A DNA stretch of 64,000 nucleotides, from contig NZ_CP159831.1 in the NCBI RefSeq assembly GCF_047730075.1, forward strand, positions 496,001-560,000, read 5' to 3'. The notes beneath the pieces are model-generated. The model worked only from the letters and a program-made list of their open reading frames with translations. It was not told the DNA's origin and made no database searches. Shown piece by piece: positions 34,615-43,690 of the stretch. The translations under genes were made by a program, and so were the position numbers. The stretch is from Njordibacter sp905182035. GTDB lineage: Bacteria; Pseudomonadota; Gammaproteobacteria; Pseudomonadales; Balneatricaceae. How positions within the stretch are numbered: position 1 is the first letter of the stretch; every line of letters begins with the position of its first letter.

Positions 34615-34700
34615 TTAATTCCGCTTATTGTCGATTTAGTTTCTTTTTTTTAATCTTTTGAATGCTATCGTGTACGTTACAAACCCGTTACTAAGAGGCT
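34615..34700 (+). promoter_or_regulatory. Conserved regulon promoter element, copy B
   Basis: TTATTGTCGATTTAGT, 10 bases, TAATCTTTTGAATGCTATCGTG, then ACAAACCCGTTACT, between the AraC-type regulator and the MttB gene. It is the parent-like copy of C and matches A in the two core blocks with equal spacing. Confidence 0.7.
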
Positions 34701-34725
34701 ATTTATTAGGCCTCAGGTGAAATTA

Positions 34726-36285
34726 ATGAGCCGTATTGCTGGTCGCCACCGCAGAGTCAAACAAGAAACAATTAATCCATGTGCTATTCCCCAGCTCGAG
34801 CGACAGGTAAAACGTAACCGCTTTGCACCTATCGCAGCCTTGGAACCAGAGCAAGTGGAGCTTATCCACCAAGCGTCGATGGACATACTTGAACAGTTGG
34901 GCATCGAAGTTATGGGTCAAGAAGCTCTAGACTTATTCAAGCAGGCTGGGGCAGACGTTGATGATGCTGGTGTGGTGCGAATGGATCGCGCGCTGGTAAT
35001 GGAATGTATCAGCAAAGCGCCTGCGCAATTCACCCTAACCCCACGTAACCCAGACAATGCCTTGGAGATTGGATCCAACGTGATCCATTTTGGGTTGACC
35101 TCTGGCCCCCCCAACGTGCACGACTGCGTGAATGGTCGCCGCCTTGGTAACTTTGCAGATTATGAGCACATGATCCGCTTTGGACAGTACTTTAATGTTA
35201 TCGATTTTTTTGGCAACCAGGCTTTGGCACCAACGGATTTACCACCTAATACTCGGCATCTAGACACCACTTTTGCCACTCTAACTCTAGCTGATAAGGT
35301 GTTTCTTGCCCAAGGCATTGGTGCAGGCCGTGTCAAAGATGCAGTTGCCATGAACGCAATTGCCAATGGCATGAGCTTGCAAGAGCTGGCTCAAAATCCC
35401 GCTACCATGACCAATATTAATATTAACTCACCACGCAAATTGGATGACAGTATGGCCTATGGTGCTATGCAAATGGCAAAAATGGGTCAGGCCGTCACCG
35501 TTACTCCATTTACCCTCATGGGGGCGATGACACCAACCACCATGGCTGGTGCTTTAGCACAACAAAATGCCGAGGCATTGCTGGGCATTGCCTTGGTGCA
35601 GTTAACCAAAGCAGGTGCTCCAGTCGTTTATGGTGGTTTTACTTCAAACGTAGATATGCGTTCTGGCGCTCCAGCCTTTGGCACACCAGAAAATTGCCTA
35701 GCCAACATGGCGAGTGGACAAATGGCACGACGATATAACTTGCCTTATCGGACGAGTGCCTGCAACGCCTCTAATGCAGTGGATGGTCAGGCGGTATATG
35801 AAACCCAAATGGCTTTGTGGGGCTCTGTCATGGGTCATGGAAATTTGATTTATCATGCCGCCGGTTGGTTAGAAGGTGGTTTGGTCGCGTCGTTTGAAAA
35901 AATTGTTATGGATTGTGAGATGCTCCAGCACATGGCAGTAATGTTGCAACCCCTAAAAATTGACCGCATAGAAATTGGTATTGAAGCGATGGATGAAGTG
36001 GGGCCTGGTGGGCATTTCTTTGGTTCCAGTCACACCATCGAACGCTATAAAACCGCTTTTTATCAACCCTTTTTGAGCGACTGGAAAAATCACGAAAGCT
36101 GGGTTGAAGCTGGGTCTAAAGATGCTACTATGCGGGCTACAGAAATTTGGCAGAAAATTTTAGCTGAATTCGAACCGCCAAAACTTGATTTGTCTCGGCG
36201 TGAAGAACTTGAAGCCTATGTGGCTAAGCGCAAAGAAGAACTGGGTAGGGCTGAACCTATGCTGGAACCGATCGAAATAGATTAG
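34726..36285 (+). CDS. Trimethylamine methyltransferase (MttB) superfamily protein, non-pyrrolysine type
   Basis: A 519-aa protein of the MttB superfamily, corrinoid-dependent demethylases of quaternary and tertiary amines. ATG 34726 is chosen because AGGTGA lies just upstream; an in-frame GTG at 34717 is less likely. Family segments: ASMDILEQLGIEVMGQEALDLFKQAGADVD, FGLTSGPPNVHDCVNGRRLGNFADYEHMIRFGQYF, QPFTLMGAMTPTTMAGALAQQNAEALLGIAL-type glycine-rich barrel strands, and a C-terminal RREELEAYVAKRKEE helix. There is no in-frame amber codon, so it belongs to the non-pyrrolysine branch, known to demethylate betaines such as glycine betaine. No corrinoid protein gene is adjacent. It is the first gene of a three-gene operon. 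Confidence 0.87.
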   Translation: MSRIAGRHRRVKQETINPCAIPQLERQVKRNRFAPIAALEPEQVELIHQASMDILEQLGIEVMGQEALDLFKQAGADVDDAGVVRMDRALVMECISKAPAQFTLTPRNPDNALEIGSNVIHFGLTSGPPNVHDCVNGRRLGNFADYEHMIRFGQYFNVIDFFGNQALAPTDLPPNTRHLDTTFATLTLADKVFLAQGIGAGRVKDAVAMNAIANGMSLQELAQNPATMTNININSPRKLDDSMAYGAMQMAKMGQAVTVTPFTLMGAMTPTTMAGALAQQNAEALLGIALVQLTKAGAPVVYGGFTSNVDMRSGAPAFGTPENCLANMASGQMARRYNLPYRTSACNASNAVDGQAVYETQMALWGSVMGHGNLIYHAAGWLEGGLVASFEKIVMDCEMLQHMAVMLQPLKIDRIEIGIEAMDEVGPGGHFFGSSHTIERYKTAFYQPFLSDWKNHESWVEAGSKDATMRATEIWQKILAEFEPPKLDLSRREELEAYVAKRKEELGRAEPMLEPIEID

Positions 36286-36318
36286 CATCGCCTTATATAG
36301 ACAGTTTTAGGAGTTTTT

Positions 36319-37011
36319 ATGTCGCGCATTACCTCCACTGAAGCAGATGCCAAGCAGATGATAACGTGGCTTGAAAGCAAGTATGACACTGAGTCGGTTG
36401 CCAGTTTTAAGGCTGGCCCAGGTATTCAAAAGTTGCAATTAAAGTTTGATATCGACAAGTTACGCCAGTGTTATCATGACATGCAAGATCAACTGGAAGA
36501 CTTAGGTTCAGGTTTTCATGTAATGGCCCTAACGCGGCGCCCGGGTGTCGAGCACCCCACTCCCGAGGACAACTGCGGTCGGTTTTGGACTAGAGTGGAT
36601 GACAGCTATGCTGAAGTCCCTCGAGACATTATGGTTGATGAGTCAGCGTATAGTGAGTTTAATCCACTATTTGCAGACACTTATTTAGCCGAAGTTTATG
36701 AGCAGCTTATCGCTCGATTTCCCATTGGTCGTATGAGAGTGTTAGGGAAAGATCCTTATAATTGCAATTCTTGGCATCGAGATCCAGAGCCGCGTTTGCA
36801 CATTCCTATTATCAGTAACCCCGGCTCTTTATTTGTCGTCAACCACCATTGCACTCACTTACCTGCCGATGGTTCGGTTTATTTTACTGATACTCGTGGC
36901 TATCACACGGCGTTAAATGGGGGTGAAGAATCTAGAGTACATATTGTGGCAGCGCTACCTTATGCTGGGCAGCAGGTCAGTGACCTACAAGCGTTAGGAA
37001 AACAGGTCTAA
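36319..37011 (+). CDS. Aspartyl/asparaginyl beta-hydroxylase-like 2-oxoglutarate oxygenase
   Basis: A 230-aa protein with a facial triad fitting the Asp/Asn beta-hydroxylase fold: His153-Arg-Asp155 in SWHRDPEPRLHIPI, and distal His196 (RGYHTALNGGEESRVHIV). Arg206 is the likely 2-oxoglutarate contact. The strand SLFVVNHHCTHLPADGSVYFTDT matches the family. Such enzymes hydroxylate the beta carbon of amino acids or related compounds. It lies 33 bp after the MttB-like gene and 3 bp before a threonine aldolase. This suggests that it makes a beta-hydroxy amino acid that the aldolase then cleaves. The substrate is unknown. Confidence 0.75.
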   Translation: MSRITSTEADAKQMITWLESKYDTESVASFKAGPGIQKLQLKFDIDKLRQCYHDMQDQLEDLGSGFHVMALTRRPGVEHPTPEDNCGRFWTRVDDSYAEVPRDIMVDESAYSEFNPLFADTYLAEVYEQLIARFPIGRMRVLGKDPYNCNSWHRDPEPRLHIPIISNPGSLFVVNHHCTHLPADGSVYFTDTRGYHTALNGGEESRVHIVAALPYAGQQVSDLQALGKQV

Positions 37012-37014
37012 ATT

Positions 37015-38106
37015 ATGACATCACACTACCCATCGGCAGAAACACGAAGCTCTATCAGCAGTCCGATTACCATTGATCTGCGCAGTGATACCGTTACGCA
37101 GCCCAGCCATGCCATGCGCCAGATTATGGCAGACGCGCAAGTGGGGGATGATGTGTATGGTGATGACCCCAATGTTAACGCCCTCGAGCACGAAACTGCC
37201 GAGTTATTAGGCAAACAATCGGGCCTATTTTTACCCAGTGGCACTATGAGTAACTTAGCTGGCGTGTTGGCCCATTGCCAGCGGGGTGAAGAGGTTGTGG
37301 TGGGTGATAAATACCATATTAGTTGTGATGAAGCGGCTGGTGTAGCAGTGCTGGGCAGTGTGGCTATGCACGCACTGCAAACGGATGCATTCGGGCGTTT
37401 TGACCTTCAACAACTAAATGCTGCTGTGAAACCAAATGATTACCACTGTCCTATGACGCGGCTACTGTGTCTAGAGAACACAGTGGGGGGCTGCATTCAA
37501 GATCAAGATCATATTGATGCTTTGGTTGACTGTGCCAAATCACATGGGCTTGCTACACACATGGATGGCGCTAGATTACTTAATGCTGCAGTAGCCCAAA
37601 ATGTGCCTCCAGCTCGGCTAGTTCAGTCTATTGACACAGTATCCTTGTGCTTATCTAAAGGCTTAGGTGTGCCTTTGGGCTCGGTGTTAGTGGGCCCAAG
37701 TATAGTCATTGAAAGAGCACGTAGGCTGCGTAAAATGCTAGGTGGGGGAATGCGTCAAGCAGGTATTATTGCAGCAGCGGGCAGGTATGCCTTACAGCAC
37801 AATGTGGAGAGGTTAGCGCAGGATCATAAACGAACACAGGAACTCGCCACAGCGCTTAAAGGCCTGCAAGGGTTACATTTTGACCGGGCTCGAGTACAAA
37901 CTAATATGTTGTTTTTGCAATCGCCACAAATGCCCGCCTTAGCCAGTTATCTTGCACAGCGTGGTATTGCCATCACCGCTATTGGGGAAAGTGCTCGTAT
38001 TGTTTTGCACATGCAAATCGATGATGCTGCTCTGCAGCAGATTACTGAGGCGATACAGGGTTTTTTTACCACGAGTAACTTACCCCAGTATGTAGAGCAG
38101 GTGTAG
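37015..38106 (+). CDS. Low-specificity L-threonine aldolase family protein
   Basis: A 363-aa fold-type I PLP enzyme that cleaves beta-hydroxy-alpha-amino acids to glycine and an aldehyde. The start is typical: IDLRSDTVTQPSHAMRQIMADAQVGDDVYGDDPNVNALE. The PLP lysine lies in DTVSLCLSKGLGVPLGSVLVG, and MDGARLLNAAVA holds the aspartate and arginine of the active site. LGGGMRQAGIIAAAGRYAL is the family signature near the C-terminal third. It follows the hydroxylase by 3 bp. The pairing with a beta-hydroxylase supports catabolism of a substituted amino acid rather than threonine itself. Confidence 0.9.
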   Translation: MTSHYPSAETRSSISSPITIDLRSDTVTQPSHAMRQIMADAQVGDDVYGDDPNVNALEHETAELLGKQSGLFLPSGTMSNLAGVLAHCQRGEEVVVGDKYHISCDEAAGVAVLGSVAMHALQTDAFGRFDLQQLNAAVKPNDYHCPMTRLLCLENTVGGCIQDQDHIDALVDCAKSHGLATHMDGARLLNAAVAQNVPPARLVQSIDTVSLCLSKGLGVPLGSVLVGPSIVIERARRLRKMLGGGMRQAGIIAAAGRYALQHNVERLAQDHKRTQELATALKGLQGLHFDRARVQTNMLFLQSPQMPALASYLAQRGIAITAIGESARIVLHMQIDDAALQQITEAIQGFFTTSNLPQYVEQV

Positions 38107-38282
38107 ACTAAAGGCTCAACATATCAACCATCGTAAAAATTTTAACTCTAAGTTAAGGCCTAATGCACGGGCTCACTGAGGTCCGATTGATACTGCAAAG
38201 CTACTAAAGGTTTGCCTATTACCTCATTATCATGATAATACTAACTGCTGCATCATTAACCTGAAGTCTGTTTTGACGATAT

Positions 38283-38957
38283 TTGACTATGCAAACTCTC
38301 GCTGTAATCGACGATGATTTAGAAATCCGCCAGCTACTGAGCCAATACCTGAGCCAACAAGGTTTTAAAGTGGTGGCCTTTGCAGATGGTGAAAAATTCT
38401 TACAGGCTGATATGGCGCAGTTTGCTTTAGCGGTGTTGGATGTTGGTTTGCCCGGTATAGACGGGCTCGATGTGTGCCGCAGCTTGCGACAAACGTCCAG
38501 CTTACCGGTAATCATGCTCACTGCAGCTAGTGATGACCTAGATCGTATTTTGGGTCTAGAGCTAGGTGCGGATGATTATATGGGTAAACCTTTTAATCCC
38601 CGGGAATTATTAGCCCGTATCAAGGCCCTGTTGCGCCGAATGCAGGTGCAGCAACCCAAGCCAGATTCAGATGCCCCCTTGCTGCATATAGATGTGCTCA
38701 AACGCTGTGTTAGCTATGCTGGCACCAACTTGCCATTGACTGGTGCAGAGTTTGATTTACTCAATTTGCTGTACCAACATCAAGGTGAGGTGCTTAGTCG
38801 TGATGCTATTTGCCAAGTTTTGCATGGCCGCAATGCACAGCCTTTCGACCGCTCTATAGATACCAGTATTAGTCGCTTGCGCAATAAGCTCAATCAGGTG
38901 GCAGGAGATAGTATTCAAAATGTGCGTGGCAAAGGTTATGTATTGGTGCTTGCATGA
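38283..38957 (+). CDS. OmpR-family response regulator (GltR-like)
   Basis: A 224-aa response regulator. The receiver domain has the acidic pocket IDDD (residues 7-10), phospho-acceptor Asp51 in LAVLDVGLPG, and the conserved K in DYMGKPFNPREL. The C-terminal OmpR/PhoB winged helix ends with NVRGKGYVL. Its stop overlaps the start of the sensor kinase (ATGA). Both precede a gts-type sugar transporter, which is how GltR/GtrS are placed in pseudomonads. It probably controls sugar uptake genes. Confidence 0.92.
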   Translation: MTMQTLAVIDDDLEIRQLLSQYLSQQGFKVVAFADGEKFLQADMAQFALAVLDVGLPGIDGLDVCRSLRQTSSLPVIMLTAASDDLDRILGLELGADDYMGKPFNPRELLARIKALLRRMQVQQPKPDSDAPLLHIDVLKRCVSYAGTNLPLTGAEFDLLNLLYQHQGEVLSRDAICQVLHGRNAQPFDRSIDTSISRLRNKLNQVAGDSIQNVRGKGYVLVLA

Positions 38958-40402
38958 GCTTTGTGACGGGTCTATGGCTCAGGCTTATACCTAATACTGT
39001 TATGGCACGAGTCACATTGGTGCTTTTTTTAGGAATCCTGATCGCCCAGGTGTTTGGCACATGGCTATGGGTTTCGCAACTTAAGACCACAGAACACAAC
39101 CGGTTAATCGAAGTCTCTCAAACCATGGGCTCTCGTATTGGGCAGACCGTAGAGTTTTTCAAAAAGTTACCTGATCAATATCGTCATATTGTTTTAGATC
39201 AATTGAGGGATATGGGGGGCACGCGGTTTTTTGTTTCTGTAAACTCTCAGTACATCGACTTATTGAACATTCCTGAGACAGATTTTTCTCAATTGGTGCG
39301 GCAACAACTTAGTGCCAGTATTGTTGCTCAAATGGGCCAGACCAAAGGACTGGATATTCAATTTGTTAATTTTGACGACTTGAAAATACTTTCTGGTTCT
39401 AATTTAATGGTAGATTTGCCACCTAAATGGAAGCGCTTTGCCCTAATAGAGCCTAGTGATGCCAGTCCAGTGGCTGTAGTGCAACTGCCTGTGGCTAATG
39501 AGTGGATATACTTAGCGGCGGTTATCCCCGAAGGCCATATGCTCTCGGGTGTAACCTGGCTTACCAGCGAACGTATGTTGAGTATTGGTCTAGTGTCTTT
39601 AACAGTGTTCTTGCTAACTTTGTTACTGGTGCGCTGGGTGGTGCGGCCACTACGGTTGTTAGCCAGACAAGCAGAAACCATTGGCAAAGGACGAAATCCC
39701 CGTCATATGCGCGAGCAAGGCTCCAGCGAAATGGTAGCTACCATCCGCGCCTTCAATGCCATGGTTGGGCGTATTCAAAAATTTACTGGCGACCGAGAAC
39801 GACTATTTGCCGCCATTTCACATGACCTTAAGACACCTCTTACCCGCGCCCGCTTGCGGGCTGAAATGATTTCAGATACCGACCAAAAACTGGCCTTAAT
39901 AGGTGATTTAGAAAATCTAGAGACCATGGTTAAAGGCAGTTTACAGATGATGAAGGACGATGCCATCCACGAAAATGCTGAGCGTATTGACCTGAGTCAA
40001 TTATTGTTGGGTCTAGCGGCACAGAACCAAATATATGGTTTGCCTATCGAGCTAGATATCCAGCCGGGTTTGATCATAGATGGCCGCAGCATGGCCCTGC
40101 AACGCTTATTCAGCAACCTAATTGATAATGCCCTTGCCTATGGTCGAGCGGTAAGTATTATCGCTATCGCCAATGCTCAAGGTACAGTGATTAGTATTTT
40201 GGACCCAGGTCCAGGTTTAAGCGATGCCGACAAAGCTCGAGTTTTTGAACCTTATTACCGCATTAATCAGAAGCCCAGTGATGATCACGTTGGGCTTGGA
40301 TTAGGGATTGCGCGCAGTATTGCCAATCTGCATGGTGGTGAATTAGAGCTCAAGGATCGCCGCGGTGGTGGTTTAATGGTTGAGGTTTATTTCCCTTCGT
40401 AA
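38954..40402 (+). CDS. Sensor histidine kinase (GtrS-like)
   Basis: A 482-aa membrane kinase. An N-terminal membrane helix (VTLVLFLGILIAQVFGTWLW), a periplasmic sensor of about 160 residues and a second helix (LVSLTVFLLTLLLVRWVV) are followed by a HAMP region. The phospho-acceptor box is FAAISHDLKTPLTRARLR, and the ATPase motifs are NLIDNALAYG, LDPGPGLSDADKARVFEPYYR and GLGLGIARSI. It forms a two-component pair with the upstream regulator (4-bp overlap) and is likely to sense sugar or sugar-acid. Confidence 0.92.
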   Translation: MSFVTGLWLRLIPNTVMARVTLVLFLGILIAQVFGTWLWVSQLKTTEHNRLIEVSQTMGSRIGQTVEFFKKLPDQYRHIVLDQLRDMGGTRFFVSVNSQYIDLLNIPETDFSQLVRQQLSASIVAQMGQTKGLDIQFVNFDDLKILSGSNLMVDLPPKWKRFALIEPSDASPVAVVQLPVANEWIYLAAVIPEGHMLSGVTWLTSERMLSIGLVSLTVFLLTLLLVRWVVRPLRLLARQAETIGKGRNPRHMREQGSSEMVATIRAFNAMVGRIQKFTGDRERLFAAISHDLKTPLTRARLRAEMISDTDQKLALIGDLENLETMVKGSLQMMKDDAIHENAERIDLSQLLLGLAAQNQIYGLPIELDIQPGLIIDGRSMALQRLFSNLIDNALAYGRAVSIIAIANAQGTVISILDPGPGLSDADKARVFEPYYRINQKPSDDHVGLGLGIARSIANLHGGELELKDRRGGGLMVEVYFPS

Positions 40403-40408
40403 CCTTTT

Positions 40409-40470
40409 GTCACACTTCCCCACGTTATGACACTTTGCCGTGTATACACTGCCATACACCGGAGTGTGAC
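40409..40470. promoter_or_regulatory. Inverted repeat in the gts promoter
   Basis: GTCACACT (40409-40416) and AGTGTGAC (40463-40470) flank GTGTATACACTGCCATACACC, just upstream of the binding-protein gene. It is a candidate operator for the neighbouring response regulator. Confidence 0.4.
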
Positions 40471-40501
40471 TGCCGGATAATAAAACTAACGAGGAACTCA
40501 C

Positions 40502-41749
40502 ATGAAAACTAAATTAACAGGCCTAGCCTTAGCCACTATGATGGCTGTAGCGCCGAGTGCACAAGCAGGCGAAGTAGAAGTATTACATTGGTGGACCAGT
40601 GGTGGTGAAGCCACTAGTGTAGCCTTTTTAAAGAAGCAATTGGCTGAATCTGGTGTTGATTGGGTTGATTTTGCCGTTGCTGGTGGTGGTGGTGAAAGTG
40701 CCATGACGGTATTAAAATCCCGCGCTATTTCTGGCAATTCACCTACAGCAGCCCAGATCAAAGGCCCATCCATTCAAGAATGGGGTGAGCTAGGTTTCTT
40801 GTCTAGCATCGATGATGTTGCAAAGGCGAATAACTGGGATGAGATTTTGCCAGAAGTTGTGTCTGACGTAATGAAGTACAATGGTGAATATGTAGCTGCA
40901 CCAGTGAACGTGCATCGTGTTAACTGGTTGTGGGCTAACCCAGAAGTATTCCGCAAAGCTGGTGCTACTATCCCAACTACTTGGGATGACTTTATGGTGC
41001 AAGCTCAGAAGTTAAAAGATGCAGGTTACATTGCTTTAGCACATGGCGGCCAAGCTTGGCAGGATGCCACTGTATTCGAAGCTGTAGTATTGGGTGTTGG
41101 CGGTGCTGATTACTACAATAAGGCTTTTGTACAGGCAGATATGAATGCCCTTAACAGTGCTACCACCAAAGAAGTGTTTGAAACCTTTGGTCAACTCCGC
41201 CAGTTTGTTGATATCAACTCCCCTGGCCGTGACTGGAACTTAGCTACTTCTATGGTAATCAAGGGTGAAGCTGGTATGCAAATCATGGGTGACTGGGCGA
41301 AGGGCGAATTCAAGGTTGCTGGGAAGAACCCTGGTACAGACTACGTTTGTGTCGCAGCTCCAGGTACTTCAGGTGCATATACCTTTAACGTTGACTCATT
41401 TGCCTTCTTTAACCAAAGTGATGCTGAAAGTACTCAGGCTCAAAAAGTTATGGCTAAAGAAATCTTAAGCACAGACTTCCAACGTGTATTTAACCTTAAC
41501 AAAGGTTCAATCCCAGCACGTTTAGGTATGGCACGTACAGAGTTTGACTCTTGTGCTCATGATTCTATGGACGCCTTTGTTGCTAGTTCTGCTTCAGGCA
41601 GCCTAGTACCAAGTTTCGCCCATGGCATGGCCGTTTCAGAAGCAATTTCTGGCGCTATCTATGACTCTGCCACGCAGTTCTTTAACTCTGATGACAGTGC
41701 CTCTGAAGGTGTAGCTCAGCTTGTAGCAGCAGTTGCTGCTGCTAAGTAA
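40502..41749 (+). CDS. gtsA: Sugar ABC transporter substrate-binding protein (GtsA-like)
   Basis: A 415-aa periplasmic binding protein of carbohydrate family 1. Signal peptide MKTKLTGLALATMMAVAPSAQA, then EVEVLHWWTSGGEATSVAFLKKQL, which closely resembles GtsA glucose-binding proteins of pseudomonads, including VAGGGGESAMTVLKSRAISGN and AAQIKGPSIQEWGELG. It should deliver glucose, mannose or a similar sugar to the permeases downstream. A hairpin-rich gap (41757-41860) separates it from them. Confidence 0.9.
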   Translation: MKTKLTGLALATMMAVAPSAQAGEVEVLHWWTSGGEATSVAFLKKQLAESGVDWVDFAVAGGGGESAMTVLKSRAISGNSPTAAQIKGPSIQEWGELGFLSSIDDVAKANNWDEILPEVVSDVMKYNGEYVAAPVNVHRVNWLWANPEVFRKAGATIPTTWDDFMVQAQKLKDAGYIALAHGGQAWQDATVFEAVVLGVGGADYYNKAFVQADMNALNSATTKEVFETFGQLRQFVDINSPGRDWNLATSMVIKGEAGMQIMGDWAKGEFKVAGKNPGTDYVCVAAPGTSGAYTFNVDSFAFFNQSDAESTQAQKVMAKEILSTDFQRVFNLNKGSIPARLGMARTEFDSCAHDSMDAFVASSASGSLVPSFAHGMAVSEAISGAIYDSATQFFNSDDSASEGVAQLVAAVAAAK

Positions 41750-41756
41750 CAGTAGC

Positions 41757-41800
41757 ATCATAGTCATTATACGGTTAATGCCGTAATCTATGATTTTGTT
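41757..41800 (+). terminator. Hairpin after gtsA, attenuator-like
   Basis: ATCATAG (41757-41763) pairs with CTATGAT (41788-41794), with an inner CGG...CCG, followed by TTTTGTTATT. A second stem CCTAGGG...CCCTAGG lies at 41829-41859. Such structures favour higher expression of the binding protein. Confidence 0.6.
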
Positions 41801-41921
41801 ATTGTGAGGTTAGCGCAGTGATCCAATACCTAGGGTGACGGATTGCTGCATGCCCTAGGCCTTCGCAAGGATGGCTTAGGCCTCGCAATGGCACATTTCT
41901 AAAATCTTATTGAGCTAACTC

Positions 41922-42794
41922 ATGTTCGATTATCTAGAAAAACAATTACCCAAACTAATCATGGCTCCTACCGCTATTGTTATGTTGGTTTGTATGTATG
42001 GTTTCATCGGCTGGACTGCGGTGTTGTCGTTCACTAAAAGCCGTATGTTGCCCCAGTGGGAATTTGTTGGTTGGGCACAGTACGAGCGGTTATTTGCTAA
42101 CCCACGCTGGCACGTCGCACTCGATAACCTACTCGTGTTTACCCTGTTATTTATTATTATTGCCTTATTATTAGGGCTTATGTTGGCGATTTTATTAGAT
42201 CGCAATATTCGTAACGATGGTGCTTTACGCACCATCTATCTGTATCCCATGGCAGTGTCTTTTATTGTTACAGGCACAGCTTGGAAATGGATTCTCAATC
42301 CGGGTTTAGGCATCGAAAAAATGGTGCGTGATCTAGGCTTTACTGATTTTGAATTTCGTTGGTTGGTGGAGCCAGATATGGCCATCTATACCATCGTTAT
42401 CGCTGCCGTCTGGCAGTCTAGTGGATTTGTTATGGCCATGTTCTTAGCTGGCCTTAGAGGGGTTGATGACAGCTTGATTAAAGCTGCTCAAATGGATGGC
42501 GCGTCGACCTTCCGCACCTATTGGCACATTATTTTGCCCGTCATGCAGCCAGTCTTTTTTGGTTCTGTAGTCATCCTAAGCCATATTGCCATTAAGAGTT
42601 TTGACCTGGTTCAGTCCCTCACTGGGGGTGGCCCTGGATATGCCTCTGATCTGCCCGCCACCTTCATGTATACCCACGCGTTTAGTCGTGCCCAAATGGG
42701 TCTAGGTGCTGCCAGTGCGATGGTGATGCTCGCCGGTGTGATGGCGATTATTGTGCCTTATCTCTACTCTGAGTTGCGGGGTAAAAAATCATGA
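41922..42794 (+). CDS. gtsB: Sugar ABC transporter permease (GtsB-like)
   Basis: A 290-aa inner-membrane permease with six predicted helices. The EAA loop is LIKAAQMDGASTFRTYWHIILPVMQPVFFGSVVIL, and LTGGGPGYASDLPATFMYTHAF is the typical C-terminal segment of family 1 sugar permeases. Its stop overlaps the next permease start (ATGA). It forms the channel with GtsC. Confidence 0.92.
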   Translation: MFDYLEKQLPKLIMAPTAIVMLVCMYGFIGWTAVLSFTKSRMLPQWEFVGWAQYERLFANPRWHVALDNLLVFTLLFIIIALLLGLMLAILLDRNIRNDGALRTIYLYPMAVSFIVTGTAWKWILNPGLGIEKMVRDLGFTDFEFRWLVEPDMAIYTIVIAAVWQSSGFVMAMFLAGLRGVDDSLIKAAQMDGASTFRTYWHIILPVMQPVFFGSVVILSHIAIKSFDLVQSLTGGGPGYASDLPATFMYTHAFSRAQMGLGAASAMVMLAGVMAIIVPYLYSELRGKKS

Positions 42795-43657
42795 GTGCCT
42801 CAACTACTTCTCATAGGCTTTACAAGGCGCTTTTTATTACGCTGTTATTGGTGTTCGCGTTGGTTTACCTCGCGCCCTTGTACGTGATGCTCACCACTTC
42901 ATTCAAAGGCATAGAAGAAATTCGTAATGGTAATATCTTGGCTTTGCCTACAACGCTGAATGGCAGCGCATGGTCTAAAGCCTGGAGCAGTGCCTGCACC
43001 GGTGGTGACTGCTATGGTCTCGCACCGTATTTTTGGAATAGCATGCGTATTGTCCTGCCTGCAGTGTTTATCTCTACGGTAATCGGAGCACTTAACGGTT
43101 ATGTGTTATCGCAATGGCGTTTTACGGGCAGCAATTTCCTCTTTGGCGCTTTACTGTTCGGTTGCTTTATTCCGTTTCAGGTCATTTTATTGCCTATGGC
43201 TAAGTTGTTAGCTTGGTTAGGTTTGGCAAATACGGTGCCGGGTTTGGTGCTTGTGCATGTCATCTATGGTGTGGCTTTCACAACCTTGTTCTTCCGCAAC
43301 TATTACGTTGGTATTCCGACCGAGTTAGTGCGCGCAGCGCGGTTAGATGGTGCAGGTTTTTTTGCAATATTTAGACATGTTTTTTTGCCCCTTTCTGCAC
43401 CCATCATCGTCGTGAGTATAATTTGGCAATTTACTCAAATTTGGAATGACTTCCTGTTTGGAGTCGTTTATTCGGGGCCAGGCACTCAGCCCATTACTGT
43501 GGCGCTGAATAATCTAGTGAATACCACCATGGGTGGTAAAGAATATAACGTTGATATGGCTGCTGCCGTGATCGCCGCGTTGCCGACTTTGGTGGTGTAC
43601 TTAGTCGCTGGTAAATATTTTGTACGTGGCTTAACAGCAGGTGCCGTGAAAGGCTAA
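42791..43657 (+). CDS. gtsC: Sugar ABC transporter permease (GtsC-like)
   Basis: A 288-aa permease of the MalG type. It begins with a membrane helix (LFITLLLVFALVYLAPLYVMLTTSFKG), has the EAA loop LVRAARLDGAGFFAIFRHVFLPLSAPIIVVSIIWQF, and ends YFVRGLTAGAVKG, the typical MalG-like terminus. Translationally coupled to gtsB. Confidence 0.92.
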   Translation: MSASTTSHRLYKALFITLLLVFALVYLAPLYVMLTTSFKGIEEIRNGNILALPTTLNGSAWSKAWSSACTGGDCYGLAPYFWNSMRIVLPAVFISTVIGALNGYVLSQWRFTGSNFLFGALLFGCFIPFQVILLPMAKLLAWLGLANTVPGLVLVHVIYGVAFTTLFFRNYYVGIPTELVRAARLDGAGFFAIFRHVFLPLSAPIIVVSIIWQFTQIWNDFLFGVVYSGPGTQPITVALNNLVNTTMGGKEYNVDMAAAVIAALPTLVVYLVAGKYFVRGLTAGAVKG

Positions 43658-43690
43658 TAAAAAGATTAAGACAAAGGAAGAGAAACCGAT

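Noticed and set aside
34726..36285. Possible pyrrolysine-containing MttB
   Set aside because: The frame has no internal amber codon, so it is the non-pyrrolysine branch.
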